Below, piece by piece: positions 51,568 to 64,000 of a stretch of DNA of 64,000 nt. Source of the DNA: Brasenia schreberi (lineage: Eukaryota; Streptophyta; Magnoliopsida; Nymphaeales; Cabombaceae); the NCBI GenBank assembly GCA_036023115.1, contig JAYKKT010000076.1, forward strand, positions 310,001 to 374,000. Reading direction: 5' to 3'. The notes beneath the pieces were generated by a model. It was not told the origin of the DNA. It ran no database searches and saw nothing but the letters and a program-made list of their open reading frames with translations. Each line of letters begins with the position of its first letter. Within the stretch, counting starts at the first letter, position 1. Position numbers and translations under genes: made by a program.

Positions 51568-54053
51568 ACTACGCACACAACATGAAATTAAACCCAAATA
51601 GTATAACACGGCCCTTACTTGGGTCTTTCAAATAAGAGCGAAAGCTCAATGTGTGTGAGTGCTTGAATTGAAAGACTTACACACACAACATGAAATGAAA
51701 CCCAAATAGTATAGGTCGGCCCTTACTTGGGTCTTTCAAATAAGAGCGAAAGCTCAATGTGTGTGAGTGCTTGAATTGAAAGACTTACACACACGACATG
51801 AAATGAAACCCAAATAGTATAGGTCGGCCCTTACTTGGGTCTTTCAAATAAGAGCGAAAGCTCAATGTGTGTGAGTGCTTGAATTGAAAGACAACACACC
51901 CAACATAAGCAAAACCCTACGAAAATTAAAGTATATGTATACACTTATGTATTAGGGGTTGATTAGGCCCGTGTGTGTTCAACATCGTGCACAACTAAGA
52001 GAGTGCACATGTGTGGGTGTGCTAAGCCACGTTATTACAAGCGGGGGGAGACTGTGCTCCGTTATTACAACCCCGTATCGAATTGAATCTCAAGCAAGTA
52101 TACAACTAAAGACCGAGTTAGGCACTTACTAATAGATGGTCCGAAGATGCCTTGCTTGAGCGTGGGCTTGGCCTTCGCCTTGGGCTGCGAAAGGGAGCTC
52201 CATGAGGTTGAACGGCAAGAGGTGCTGGCCGAGTGTCCTTGGCATGCGAAAGAGGCGCCTTGAAGGTGGCCGGCGGCTAGCAAAGGGCTGTCTTTGGTGT
52301 ATTGGGTAAAAGGGCCTAAGTAGGGTCACTAAGGGAGTATGGCACTAAGGGAAGGAGCTAGCTAGGATATGGTGATGGCAGGCGGATGGCTGGCCGAAGA
52401 AAGGGGATGACAGTCGGTTGTAGTGGCCGAATGGGGGAGTTTGGTGGTGGCAGGTAGTTAGGGTGCTGTGGGTTCGGCTAAGTGGGGCTGGTGGCAGCAG
52501 GTGGACGGGCTAGTGTTAGGATGATAGGGGAGTGGATTAGGTGGCTGAGAGTGGAGAGGGAGTGAAGAGGTGGCAAGGTAGGATGTAGGGGACTTACCAG
52601 GTGAAGAGAGGGTGGCGCTCGGTTGGAAGGGAGTTGTGCAGGCGGTGGCACTCGGCTGGAAGGTAGTGGTGTAGGTGGTGGTGCAGGTGGTGGTGGGATG
52701 TGGAGCAGGTGGAGCAGGTGGAGCAGGCGGCTGAGCTTAGGGAAGTGGAGGACCGGGTTGGGATGGGTGAGGTGGCTTGGTGATGAAGCCCGCCCCCAAG
52801 GGGGGGGTTTATATAGGGCTGGGTAGGTCGGTTAGGGCTGGGTTTGGGGTAGTGGTTAGGTGGTTTTAGGAAGGGTGGTATGATGATAAGGTGGGCTGGA
52901 AAGGGGTAGGGCCAGATATTTTAGATACAAGTGGTTTGGGTAGGTTGTGGGCTAGGGGTGGTTTAAAGGTTTAGGGTTTAGTTAGGTGGGTTAGTTCTAG
53001 GGTGAGGTTTAGTGAACTAGGTTAGGTGATTAGGCTAGGATTAGGCTAGGTTTAGGGTAATTAACCTAGGTTTAGGGAAGGATTAGGGAAGTGGGTTAGG
53101 TGATTAGGTTGGGATTAGGCCGGGATTAGGGAAGTGGGTTAGGTGGTTAGGCTCAGATTAGGGGCGGATTAGGGTGGAAGGCTAGGATTAGGTGTTTTGG
53201 GTTAGGTTTAGGTGAAGGAGCTCCCTTTACATGGCCCATAGACCTTAACCACATCATGTTGGTGCAGCCCTAGGTTAGGTTTTGGCTAATTACAAGCTTA
53301 AACCCACTTAATTAGGCTAACCCACAAGATTAACCCCAAACTTGACACACAAGTCAAGCTTAATTACAACACACACTTGATCATATCCATCCCCACTCTC
53401 TCTCATGCCCATAATCCCACGTGAAATTCAAGTGGGCCCCACCTCCATTTATGAGAAGGTGATATGGGCCATGGATATGGATATTGGATTGGATCTCTGG
53501 ATCCAAATCCAAATCCAAGTCCATACATGGGTTTGGATTGGGATCTGGATATATATGGTCCATATCCGATCCAAATTGAACTCTGACTCCTTCGAGTTGT
53601 GTTCGAAACGAATGGTTTGTGTGGGGCCTGACAGCATCAGTGCTCCGTCTGCGTTGGGTCTTCGCCAACATGATCGTCTGCCTCTGTTTTCGCCTTCCGG
53701 AGATGACTTCAAATGATATTTTGATGATAACAGGGTCTTGGACGTTCGAGATCCTGGGGGTGTGGATTTGATACGAGAGTTGTTGTGCTGGGCTCGACAT
53801 GTGCTCCGGTTCCGGGCTCTTCTTATCTTTCCTAGTCCTGTTTGGATTAGGCCAAGCTGCTTCGGGATTCCAAAACATGTTTTTAAAAAGGTTTTAAAAG
53901 CCATATTGTATGTTTTCAAAATACAGAGTTCAAAACATATGTACAGGGTTGTCTGGAAGGCTCCTGAGTTTCCAGACTCAAAATGGCCCTTTGGGGCTGC
54001 TTTTACAAAACCAGACGGATTTGAGAAATTCGTGGGATTTTGGGGTGTTTACA
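51568..54053 (-). repeat. 3' LTR of element C, right part
   Basis: Starts with the second ACTAC target copy and continues the subrepeats, leader, TATA (52808-52815), CCTAA-like tract and GGAT/ATCC cluster to the LTR start TGTTTACA at 54053. It is then followed by C's polypurine tract, which fixes it as the 3' LTR. Confidence 0.88.
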
Positions 54054-55230
54054 GATGCCCCTCTTTGGCCTTGTCCAAATCGATTTGGATAAGGGCAAAG
54101 ATGACAAACACCCCTTTCAATGTCTCCCTAGATCTATCCATGAAGAATATGGGATCGCCCCAGTCTTTTAACAAAATCTCAATTTAAAACTCTAGTAGGA
54201 GGAGATATCACGCCAAAGGGTTTTACATGGAATCTGGTCCTAAATGGGATCATGCTTATGCAAATGTTCATGCGTGGAATGCAGATGCATGACATGGGTG
54301 TGGTGCCAAGAGTGGCGACCTCCCAGAGACCAGATGTGGTCGAACTCTAGAGACTTACAAGGCCTGTTGCTCCAAGTGAACAGATCCTATGTTGTTCGAT
54401 GTTCGATTTTCAAAACTTATTTACAAAACAATTTACAAAAGGGACAACTGTCTTGAGTCTCGATCCTAAGGATCTCGAGCTCTCCGTGCTTGCCCTTGTT
54501 TGAGTCTTAACACTCACTTATCTAGTGGAGGTTTTATAAGAAAACCAGCTATATTTCAAATTCCTACGCCTTACTCGAAACGTCAAATTCTCAAAGAAGA
54601 TGAAATTCAAGTAAGTAAATCCTATTTTTACTTTAGGATCCTCAAAATGAACCATGCTTTAGCTTGGGATAAGCCAGGGATGGGAAAGAGATACCACGGT
54701 CCCTTCTGAAGCGTCCCATGGTTTGAGGCACAGAAGGCGGAAAACTGCTCTTTTTGAGCTTTTTGGCCTCTTTTTCCTTCTTCTTTTTTTTTCATAGAGG
54801 GTCTCCCTTTGGGAGTATTTTTTCTTTAATCCCTCCTTTTCACAAGAGAATCGATTTTCTTTTGAATTCTGGTTTCTTTCTTTTGGGAAAGATACTTTGA
54901 ATGGGAAATTCCCTTTTGTTTGGGCTTTATTTTCCTTTTGGAAATAGAAGAGAAGAGGGGAGGACTTATCGCAAGCCTACACTCGATCCATTCCAGATCA
55001 GCCTATTTAGAAATAGCACGTACTACTTGCAAGTATCTTGCTATATTGAACTAGGCCTTTCTTTGTAAGAAGAAGGATTTTGAAATGTAACCATGATTTT
55101 TGAAGACTCCACTCTTTCACAAGTGCGAATTCTCTCACTCAGGGTCACACGAGTTTACCTTTGCACCTTATTCACCTGTCTCAGGGTAGCTATCCCTAAA
55201 ATTTTCGAAAATTGGAATTTAATCCAAATC
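54054..55230 (-). other. 3' noncoding region of element C
   Basis: Homologous to 564-1737 with many small indels. Polypurine tract 54058-54066; bracketing pair AAACACCCC at 54106-54114; conserved hairpin 54693-54722, where a stem base changed but leaves a G-U pair. The small ORFs seen in A and B are broken here. Confidence 0.78.
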
Positions 55231-57790
55231 CTACACATGATACTTCTTTAAGTATTGAATATTGATAGGATCTGCTAAATTCTTACCTTCTACATCGATC
55301 AACCAATACGAATTGTTCGTAGTGGTTGCTCGCACGACATAGGGTCCATCCCAGTTGGGGCGCCACTTTCCTAGGGGGTGTGGGCCACGATGATGGATGG
55401 TTTTTAAGACCAGATCCCCCACTTCAAAGTGGCGAGGTCTCATGTGTTTGCTATAATGTCGGGCTATTCTTTACCGGTATGCACGAGCATGATCCATGGC
55501 AAGGAGTCGCCTCTCATCTAGCAAATCTAGTTCGGCCATCCTAGCATGATGAAGCGTCTCTAGGGGGAGGTCGAGTGCTGTGGATGTATGGAATGAATGC
55601 AGTTGAGTATGAATGGGAAGAATGGCGTTTGTGCCATAGACCAATTCGAATGGTGTGGCATTCGTGGGAGTCCGGATGGAAGTCCTATAAGCCCATAAGG
55701 CTTCATCGAGCTTCTCGTGCCACGTCCTACCCTTCTCTAAGGTTTTCTCAATTATGCTAATGAGAGACTTGTTTGTGGCTTCGGCTTGGCCGTTGCCTTG
55801 AGGGTAGTAGGGCGAGGAGAAGTGGTGAGTTATGCCATACGTGTTGCACAACTTAACCATCCGCTCATTTTTGAATGGGGTGCCATTATCAGACACAAGG
55901 TCTCGTGGAACCCCAAATCGAGCCAAGATATTCCTCCAGATGAAAGCCACCACATGTTGCCCCATTACGTTGGTTAGGGAAATGTTTTCCACCCACTTGG
56001 AGAAATACTCCGTGGCTGCTAAAATAAATCGATGCCCATTCGAGGCCTTTGGAAATATTGGGCCTGCGATGTCAAACGCCCACATGGTAAATAGCCAGGG
56101 GCTGACCACGGAATGCAATGCAGATGATGGGATATGAATGGCGTGCCCATGCACTTGACATGGATGACACTTCCTAACATGGTCGTGGCAATCCCTTTTT
56201 AGGGTGGACCAAAAATAGCCCCCTCTAAGTATTTTCATTGCCATCATGTTGGCATTAACATGACCTCCACATTCTCCATCGTGGAACTTGTGCATCACTA
56301 TCCTAGCCTCCTCTAGGTCGATACACCTAAGCAGAATGCCGGTAAAACTTTTTTTGTATAAAACCCCACCTAGAATGGTGTATCGGGTTGAAATTTTACG
56401 GATGAATGCCTTATCTTTGGATGTGGCATCCTCGGTGAATCCTCCATTTTCTAAAAACTGTTTGATGTCATAAAACCAGGGTTTTTCAATAGACTCTGGG
56501 TTATTTTGGCAAATATCCAAGTCGTGTGTGGATGGGTGGGGCGCATGCCATATTTCCAAAGATCTGGTCCCTGAAATGGGATCAACCTTCAGGGCTGAAC
56601 CCAAGGAGGAGAGGGCATTGGCGATGCCATTGTCCTCCCTTCCTATGTGTGTGAGTCTACACGATTGGAAGGACTGGACCAATCGAGTGGCCAACTCGTG
56701 ATATAGAAGTAGTTTTTCATTACGTACTTGCCAAATTTTTAAAACCTGGTTTATGACAAGGAGCGAATCTCCAAAGACCTCAATGCACGATGCCCCTAGA
56801 GTTTTCGAAATCCTTAAGCCTTGTATGAGTGCTTCATACTCAGCTACATTGTTAGAACATTCGAAATCTAAGCGGACTGCTATGGGAATCTCGCCCTTTT
56901 CAGGGGAGATTAGGATAACCCCAGCACCAGCCCCTCGTTGGTTTCGTGCCCCATCGAAGTGCATCTTCCACACTTGGTTTTCGAAAGAATTTGCCAAAAT
57001 GTGGTTTTGAAAATGGTTTTGCAATATGCCTTCATCAGGCATTTCAACAAGAGTGGGATATGCGTCCTCTAAGGGGAACTCAGCCACGTAATCTGCTAGG
57101 GCTTGCCCCTTAATGGAGATCTGGTGATGGTATTTCAGATCATACTCCATTAGAAGGAGTTGCCATTTGCCCAATCTACCCGTGAGAATGGGTTTTTCGA
57201 ACAAGTGCTTGATTGGATCAAGCTTGGACACTATCCAGATCTCATGATCTAGGAAATAGTGACTGAATTTCTGGCAGGCCCAGACTAGGGCCAAGCACGT
57301 CTTCTCCACGGCTTGATAGTTTCGTTCATAAGCCAAGAGAGTTTTCGAAATATAGTAGATGGCATACTCCTTATGGGTGTCATCCTCGTATTGAGCCAAT
57401 AGGGCTCCGAAAGCATTCGCATGCATGGAGATATATAGTAAAAGCGGTTTTCCTTGCTTTGGAGGGTTCAAAACGGGGGGATTAACCAAGTATGCCTTCA
57501 GTCTCTCGAAGGACTTCTGGCATTCGTCATCCCATAAGAATTTCGTGCCCTTCCTCAACAGTTTGTTGAAGGGTTCGCATCTAGTGGCCAGATTCGATAT
57601 GAATCGGCGAACGGCTTGTAAACGACCTTGGAGGCTATGGATTTGGGTGAGATTGGAGGGTGGAGCCATGTCTATGATGGCTCGAGACTTAGAGGGGTCG
57701 ACTTCTATTCCCCTTTGGCTCACCATAAAGCCTAGAAGCTTCCCTGATTCTACCCCGAACACACATTTTTGATGGTTTAGCTTTACTTTG
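55231..57790 (-). pseudogene. pol: pol of element C, C-terminal two thirds, broken
   Basis: Matches A/B pol from about residue 377 to the end: part of RT, both RNase H domains and integrase with zinc and D,D-35-E motifs. A CAA to TAA change at 55468-55470 stops it about 70 residues before the end. LTR S splits it at 57790 and a further piece lies at 61173-61264. The gag-pro and RT core lie beyond the window. Apart from the stop and insertions the frame is well kept, so inactivation is not ancient. Confidence 0.9.
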
Positions 57791-60700
57791 TGTAGACGCG
57801 CGAAAATCCCCGCCTCTTCGCCTCTTTCGGGGCTTGGAGTGGATCTTCTCGTGTGTCTAAGGCCTATGTATACAAATAGGGCGTGCCAGCTAGCTTACTT
57901 AAGCTAGCGAAGATATTTTTAACACTGACTTCTAAACGTGGCGACTGTGAGCAAGTAAGCTCTTGTCGTCACAGACCTTCTTGCACCGATGCGCAAGGGT
58001 CAATCTGTACGCTTTGCAAAAATCGAGTTTTTGGAGAGAAAGTCTACGAAGCGGTTTGAGGTGTCTATTTCGGGTCTTTAAGATGCGATTGCATGTTTTA
58101 GATCACGTGGATTTGCACGTGCCTAAGTCTTTTCTTTTATCCCTTTTCGGGCCACCTAGTTTGTGTGTTATGAACACTCCATTACATGGGCGAATTCGAG
58201 CGGGGCTTGCTTCGATGCAATATGCGTCCTACCTCATGGTATGGCGTAGATGCAATGCAAACTCACGCTACTCCAAAGGGAAAACCCGAAATGTAAAGAC
58301 AATACTGAAGGGAAATAACAGAAGGGAAATAACCGAAGGGAAATAACCGAAGGGAAATAACCAAAGGGAGATATGTATATAGCTTATGTATATGAGCCCT
58401 TACTCGGGTCTTGCAAATAAGAGCGAAGGCTCAATGTGGGTGCATGCTTGAATTGAAAGACTTACACACACGACATGAAATTAAACCCAAATATAAATTG
58501 CAGTATGGCCTTGACTAAGGTCTTGGGAGTAAGAGCGAAGGCTCAATGTGTGTGAGAGTGCTTGAATTGAAGTACTACACACACGACATAAATGAAACCC
58601 AAATATAACTGCAATAAGGCCTTTACTAAGGTCTTGGGAGTAAGAGCGAAGGCTCAATGTGTGTGAGAGTGCTTGAATTGAAGTACTACACACACGACAT
58701 AAATGAAACCCAAATATAACTGCAATAAGGCCTTTACTAAGGTCTTGGGAGTAAGAGCGAAGGCTCAATGTGTGTGAAAGTGCTTGAATTGAAAGACTTA
58801 CTCACACGACATGAAATGAAACCCAAATAGTATAGGTCGGCCCTTACTTGGGTCTTTCAACTAAGAGCGAAAGCTCAATGTGTGTGAGTGCTTGATTTGA
58901 AAGACTTACTCACACGACATGAAATGAAACCCAAATAGTATAGGTCGGCCCTTACTTGGGTCTTTCAAATAAGAGCGAAAGCTCAATGTGTGTGAGTGCT
59001 TGAATTGAAAAACAACGCACCCAACTTAAACAAAACCCTTCGAAAATGAAAGTATATATATACACTTATGTATTAGGGGCTGATTAGGCCCGTGTGTGTT
59101 CAAAATCGTGCACGACTAAGAGAGTGCACGTGTATGGTTGTGCCAAGCCACGTTATTACAAGCGGGGGGAGACTATGCTCCGTTATTACAACCCCGTATC
59201 AAATTGAATCTCAAGCAAGTATACAACTAAAGACCGAGTTTAGACACTTACGAGTAGCTGGTCCGTAGAGGTCTTGCTTGAGCGTGGGCTTGGCTTCGCC
59301 TTGGGCTGCAAACGGGAGCTCCGCGAGGATAGGTGACCAAAGGTGCTGGCCGGCTGCAAGTGGGGCACGGGATTGGCGCCTCGAAGGTGGCCGGTGGCAA
59401 GTGGATGTCGCCTCGAGGTGGGGGGTTAAAGGGGCTGAACAAGTGGGTTTTTAGGGTCACTAGGGGAGTTGAGTGTTTAGGGAAATTGGACTTAAAGGAG
59501 AGTTTGTGGGAAGGCCGAATGGGACATGATGGCTAGGTAGTGGCCGGTAGTTTGGGCTATGCTAGGTTCGGCTAAGTGAAAAGGGTGGTGGCAAAAGGGC
59601 TGAGATGATGATAGGGTAGGTGGCTAGGAGTGGAGAGGTGGTAGAGAAGGGTTTTGATAGAGTTAGGGTACTTACCGAAGGGGGAGAGGCGGTGGAAGGC
59701 AATGCGAAGCAGGCGGGCAGGCGGGCTCTTGGCTGGTTCGGTTGGGTGAGGGTGGTGGCGTCCGGTTGGGTGAGATGATGGAGAGTGGAAGAGGGAAGGT
59801 GGCGGTGCAGGTTGGGCCGATGGAGCAGGTGGAGAGTGGAGCAGGTGGAGAGTGGAGCAGGTGGAAAGTGGAACCGGCTGGGCTGAGGTGAGGGCCTTCT
59901 AGCTTCAAAACCCGCCCCCAAAGGGGAGGGGTTTAAATAGGGGATGGTTAGGTCGGTTAGGGCTGGGCTGAGGGTAGTGGTTAGGTGGTTTAGGTAGGGT
60001 GGTATGTAGATAAGGTGGGCTGGAAAGGGTTGGGCCAGATATTTTAAAACTAGGGGTTTGGGTAGATTGTGGGCTAAGGGTGGTTTAGGGGTTTAGGGCT
60101 AGGTTAGGTGGTTGGGTTTTAGGGTGAGGTTTAGTGAGCTAGGTTAGGTGATTAGGCTAGGTTTAGGCTAGGATTAGGGAAATTAGTCTAGGTTTAGGGA
60201 AGGATTAGGGAAGTGGGTTAGGTGATTAGGTTGGGATTAGGCCGGGATTAGGGAAGTGGATTAGGTGATTAGGTTGGGATTAGGGGTGGATTAGGGGTTT
60301 AGGCTAGGATTAGTCATTTTGGGTTAGGTTTATGTGAGGGAGCTCCCTTAGCATGGCCCATAGACCTTGATCACCCCATGTTGGTGCAGCCCTAGGTTAG
60401 GTTTTAGCTAATTACAAGCTTAAACCCACTCAATTAGGCTAACCCACATGATTAAACCCAAACTTGACACACAAGTCAAGCTTAATACAACACTCTTGAT
60501 ATTTTTCACCCCCACTCTCTCTCATGCCCAATATCCCACATGAATTTCAAGTAGGCCCCACCTCCATTTATGAGAAGGTGATGTGGGCCATGGATATGGA
60601 TATTGGATTGGATCTCTGGATCCAAATCCAAATCCAAGTCCACATATGGGTTTGGATTGGAATCTGGATATATATGGTCCAGATCCAATCCAAACTGAAC

Positions 60701-61177
60701 TCTGACTCCTTCGAGCTGGGTTCGAAACGGACGATTCGTGCGGGGCCTGACAGCATCAGTACTCCGTCTGCGTTGGGTCTTCGCCAACATAGTCGTCCGC
60801 CTCCGTTTCTGCCTTCCGGAGATGACTTCAAATGCTATTTTGATAAGAACAGGGTCTTGGACGTTCGAGATCCTGGGTGTGAATCAGATACAAGAGTTGC
60901 TGTGCCGGGCTTGACGTGTGCTCCGGTTCCGGGCTCTTCTTAGCTCTCCTGGTCCTGTCTTGATCGGGCCAAGCCGCTTCGGGGTTTCAAAACATGTTTT
61001 AAAAGGGTTTTCAAAAGCCATATCATATGTTTTTGAAAGATATAGTTTAAAACATATATACAGGGTTGTCTGGAAGGCTCCTGGGTTTCCAGACTCAAAA
61101 ATGGCCCTTTGGGGCTACTTTTACAAAACCAGGTTTGTTTTAAGGAATTCGTGGGATTTCGGGGTGTTTACACTTTG
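57786..61177 (-). mobile_element. Solo LTR S with CTTTG target duplication
   Basis: One complete A/B-type LTR (57791-61172, 3382 bp) flanked by CTTTG (57786-57790 and 61173-61177), inserted in C's pol. The TGTAGACGCG and TGTTTACA ends are intact. TATA 59932-59939, minisatellite 58305-58370, subrepeats 58400-59010. No internal region, so it is the product of LTR-LTR recombination. Confidence 0.93.
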
Positions 61178-61264
61178 TAAAGCCTAAGCCTTTCGAAAAT
61201 CTTTTGTAAACATTCGCTATGGGTGCATCGGGTTTTGGATTTTGCCAAGAGATCATCTACATAC
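61173..61264 (-). pseudogene. pol: pol fragment of element C between two LTR insertions
   Basis: About 90 bp coding for the residues right after YVDD in RT (LAKSKTRC... region). It is bounded by solo LTR S on the left and LTR E on the right; the last five bases CATAC are E's expected target copy. Confidence 0.88.
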
Positions 61265-64000
61265 TGTAGACGCGCGAAAATCCCCGCCTCTTCGCCTCTT
61301 TCGTGGCTTGGAGTGGATCTTATCGTGCGTCTAAGGCCTATGTATACAAACAGGGCGTGCCAGCTAGCTTACTTAAGCTAGCGAAGATATATTTAACACT
61401 GACTTCTAAACGTGGCGACTGTGAGCAAGTGAGCTCTTGTCGTCGCAGACCTTCTTGCACCGATGCGCAAGGGTCAGTCTGTACGCTTTTGCAAAAATCG
61501 AGTTTTTAGGAGAAAGTCTACGAAACGGTTCGAGGTGTCTATTTCGGGTCTTTAAGATGCGATTGCATGTTTTAGATCACGTGGATTTGCACGTGCCTAA
61601 GTCTTTTCTTTTATCCCTTTTTGGGTCGCCTAGTTTGTGTGTTATGAACACTCCACTACATGGGCGAATTCGAGCGGGGGTTGCTTCGATGCAATATGCG
61701 TCCTACCTCGTGGTATGGCGTAGATGCAATGCAAACTCACGCTACTCCAAAGGGAAAACCCGAAATGTAAAGACAATACTGAAGGGAAATAACCGAAGGG
61801 AAATAACCGAAGGGAAATAACCGAAGGGAAATAGGTATATATCTTATGTATATGAGCCCTTACTCGGGTCTTGCAAATAAGAGCGAAGGCTCAATGTGGG
61901 TGCGTGCTTGAATTGAAAGACTTACACACACGACATGAAATTAAACCCAAATATAAATTGCAATATGGCCTTGACTAAGGTCTTGGGAGTAAGAGCGAAG
62001 GCTCAATGTGTGTGAGAGTGCTTGAATTGAAATACTACACACACGACATAAATGAAACCCAAATATAACTGCAATAAGGCCTTTACTAAGGTCTTGGGAG
62101 TAAGAGCGAAGGCTCAATGTGTGTGAAAGTGCTCGAATTGAAAGACTTACTCACACGACAAGAAATGAAACCCAAATAGTATAGGTCGGCCCTTACTTGG
62201 GTCTTTCAAATAAGAGCGAAAGCTCAATGTGTGTGAGAGTGCTTGAATTGAAAGACTTACTCACACGACAAGAAATGAAACCCAAATAGTATAGGTCGGC
62301 CCTTACTTGGGTCTTTCAAATAAGAGCGAAAGCTCAATGTGTGTGAGAGTGCTTGAATTGAAAGACAACGCACCCAACTTAAACAAAACCCTTCGAAAAT
62401 GAAATATATATGTACACTTATATATTAGGGGCTGATTAGGCCCGTGTGTGTTCAAAATCGTGCACGACTAAGAGAGTGCACGTGTGTGGTTGTGCCAAGC
62501 CACGTTATTACAAGCGGGGGGAGACTATGCTCCGTTATTACAACCCCGTATCAAATTGAACTTCAAGCCAGTGTACGACTAAAGACCGAGTTTAGACACT
62601 TACGAGTAGCTGGTCCGTAGAGGTCTTGCTTGAGCGTGGCCTTGGCTTTGGGCTGCAAACGGGAGCTCCGCGAAGGTATGTGACCAAGGGTGCTGGCCGG
62701 CTGCAAATGGGGCGCGGGATGGACGCCTCGAAGGGGGCCGGTGGCAAGTAGGCGGCGCCTCCAAGTAGGGAGTTTAGAGTGGCTGAATAAGTGGGTCTTA
62801 GGGTCACTAGGGAAGTTAGGTACTTAGGGAAACTGGACCTAAAAGGTGAGCTAGTGGGAAGGCCAAATAGGACACCTAGGGGGGGGGTCGGCCGAATGGG
62901 AGATGGTGGCTAAGTAGTGGCCAGCCACTTGGGTTATCCTAGGTTCGGCTAGGCTTAGGTGGTGGCGGCAAAGAGGCTGAGCTGAGGGGAAGATGGGTGG
63001 CTAAGAGTGGAGAGGTGGTAGAGAGGGGCTTTGAGGGAGTTTGGGATACTTACCGAATGGGGAGGAGTGGCGGATGGAGTGGGAGAGTGGCGGGCAGGTG
63101 GCTGTCGGCCGGTGGAGTTGGGGGAAGATGGTGACGTCCGGCTGGGGGGGCTGTGGTGGTGGACGGAAGAGGGAAGGTGGCGGAGCAGGTGGCGGCTGGT
63201 GGAGGAGCTGAAGCTGCTGGGGAGTGGTCACGGCTGGGTGAGAGATGGGAGAAGGAGAGGGCCCGGCTGGGTGGTAGAGTGGTTCCCACTTGGAAAACCC
63301 GCCCACAATGAGGGGGGTTTAAATAGGGGATGGGTAGGTCGGTTAGGGCTGGGTTGTAGGTAGTGGTTAGGTGGTTTAGGTAGGGTAGTATGTAGATAAG
63401 GTGGGCTGGATGGGGTTGGGCCAGATATTTTAAAACTAGGGGTTTGGGAAAATCGTGGGCTAAGGGTGGTTTAGGGGTTTAGGGCTAGGTTAGGTGGTTG
63501 GGTTTTAGGGTGAGGTTTAGTGAGCTAGGTTAGGTGGTTTAGGCTAGGTTTAGGCTAGGATTAGGGAAATTAATCTAGGTTTAGGGAAGGATTAGGGGAG
63601 TGGGTTAGGTGATTAGGTTGGGATTAGGCCGGGATTAGGGAAGTGGGTTAGGTGATTAGGTTCAGATTAGGGGTGGATTAGGGGTTTAGGCTAGGTTTAG
63701 GCATTTTTGGCTAGGTTTAGGTGAAGGAGCTCCCTTAGCATGGCCCATAGACCTTGATCACCCCATGTTGGTGCAGCCCTAGGTTAGGTTTTAGCTAATT
63801 ACAAGCTTAAACCCACTCAATTAGGCTAACCCACATGATTAACCCAAACTTGACACACAAGTCAAGCTTAATACAACACTCTTGATATTTTTCAACCCCA
63901 CTCTCTCTCATGCCCAATATCCCATGTGAAACTCAAGTGGGCCCCACCTCCATTTATGAGAAGGTGATGTGGGCCATGGATATGGATATTGGATTGGATC
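61265..64000 (-). repeat. LTR of element E (minus strand, cut by window edge)
   Basis: Begins with TGTAGACGCGCG inside C's pol and matches A's 5' LTR closely: U5 hairpins, minisatellite 61770-61835, subrepeats 61860-62370, leader, TATA 63318-63325, CCTAA-like tract and the start of the GGAT/ATCC cluster. Whether E is a solo LTR or a full element cannot be seen here. Confidence 0.9.

Noticed and set aside
58481..58768. 95-codon ORF with internal repeats (…SLRSYSQDLS…)
   Set aside because: It is a translation of the 110-bp LTR subrepeats; nothing suggests it is expressed.
1..64000. Host genes, tRNA, rRNA or other non-TE features
   Set aside because: I searched the gaps between elements; every stretch longer than about 300 bases is LTR, internal region or relic of the retrotransposons. 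I saw no cloverleaf or rRNA-like sequence.

Overview
The window looks like repeat-dense plant nuclear DNA and I see no host gene in it. Nearly every base belongs to LTR retrotransposons of one lineage nested into one another. The pol proteins carry reverse transcriptase, a degenerate RNase H, a second complete 'archaeal-type' RNase H and a D,D-35-E integrase without a chromodomain. That combination marks the Tat (Ty3/gypsy) lineage of seed plants. LTRs of about 3.0-3.4 kb that nest in each other point to a large, TE-rich genome. I cannot name the species.

Layout (element letters are mine). Element A, minus strand, 1-11978: the end of its 3' LTR (1-563), pol (1738-5424), gag-pro (5604-8408), PBS and complete 5' LTR (8550-11978). 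It sits in an older minus-strand LTR fragment F (11979-13451), which is fused to another fragment H (13452-13638, resuming at 32625-34094). H is split by element D, plus strand, 13639-32619. D is a non-autonomous relative with three LTRs and two internal regions (LTR-INT-LTR-INT-LTR) inside one 5-bp target duplication, CTACA. Each D internal region has a gag-like ORF ending in a G-patch-like segment, followed by a badly decayed relic of pol. Next come LTR fragment G (34095-36830) and the 3' LTR of element C, minus strand (36831-37206 and 51568-54053). That LTR is split by element B, plus strand, 37207-51567, with target duplication ACTAC. B is close to full length: pol is open, but gag-pro has three single-base deletions. 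The rest of C follows: 3' noncoding region and a pol pseudogene (55231-57790). A solo LTR S (57791-61172, target duplication CTTTG) and a further LTR E (61265 to the window end) interrupt this pol.

How the parts relate. A, B and C are close copies of one autonomous family that would supply Gag, protease, RT, RNase H and integrase. D has no usable enzyme but shares the family's LTR ends, an 18-nt primer-binding block, the polypurine tract with a surrounding stem-loop, U5 hairpins, a 3' noncoding hairpin and a 110-bp LTR subrepeat period. The natural inference is that D is moved by the A/B/C proteins. The most interesting material is in D: a preserved ORF beside a wrecked pol relic, an array of about nine hairpins in the transcribed LTR leader, and the dimeric structure. 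The conserved cis-elements shared by both families come next. All comparisons were made by eye.
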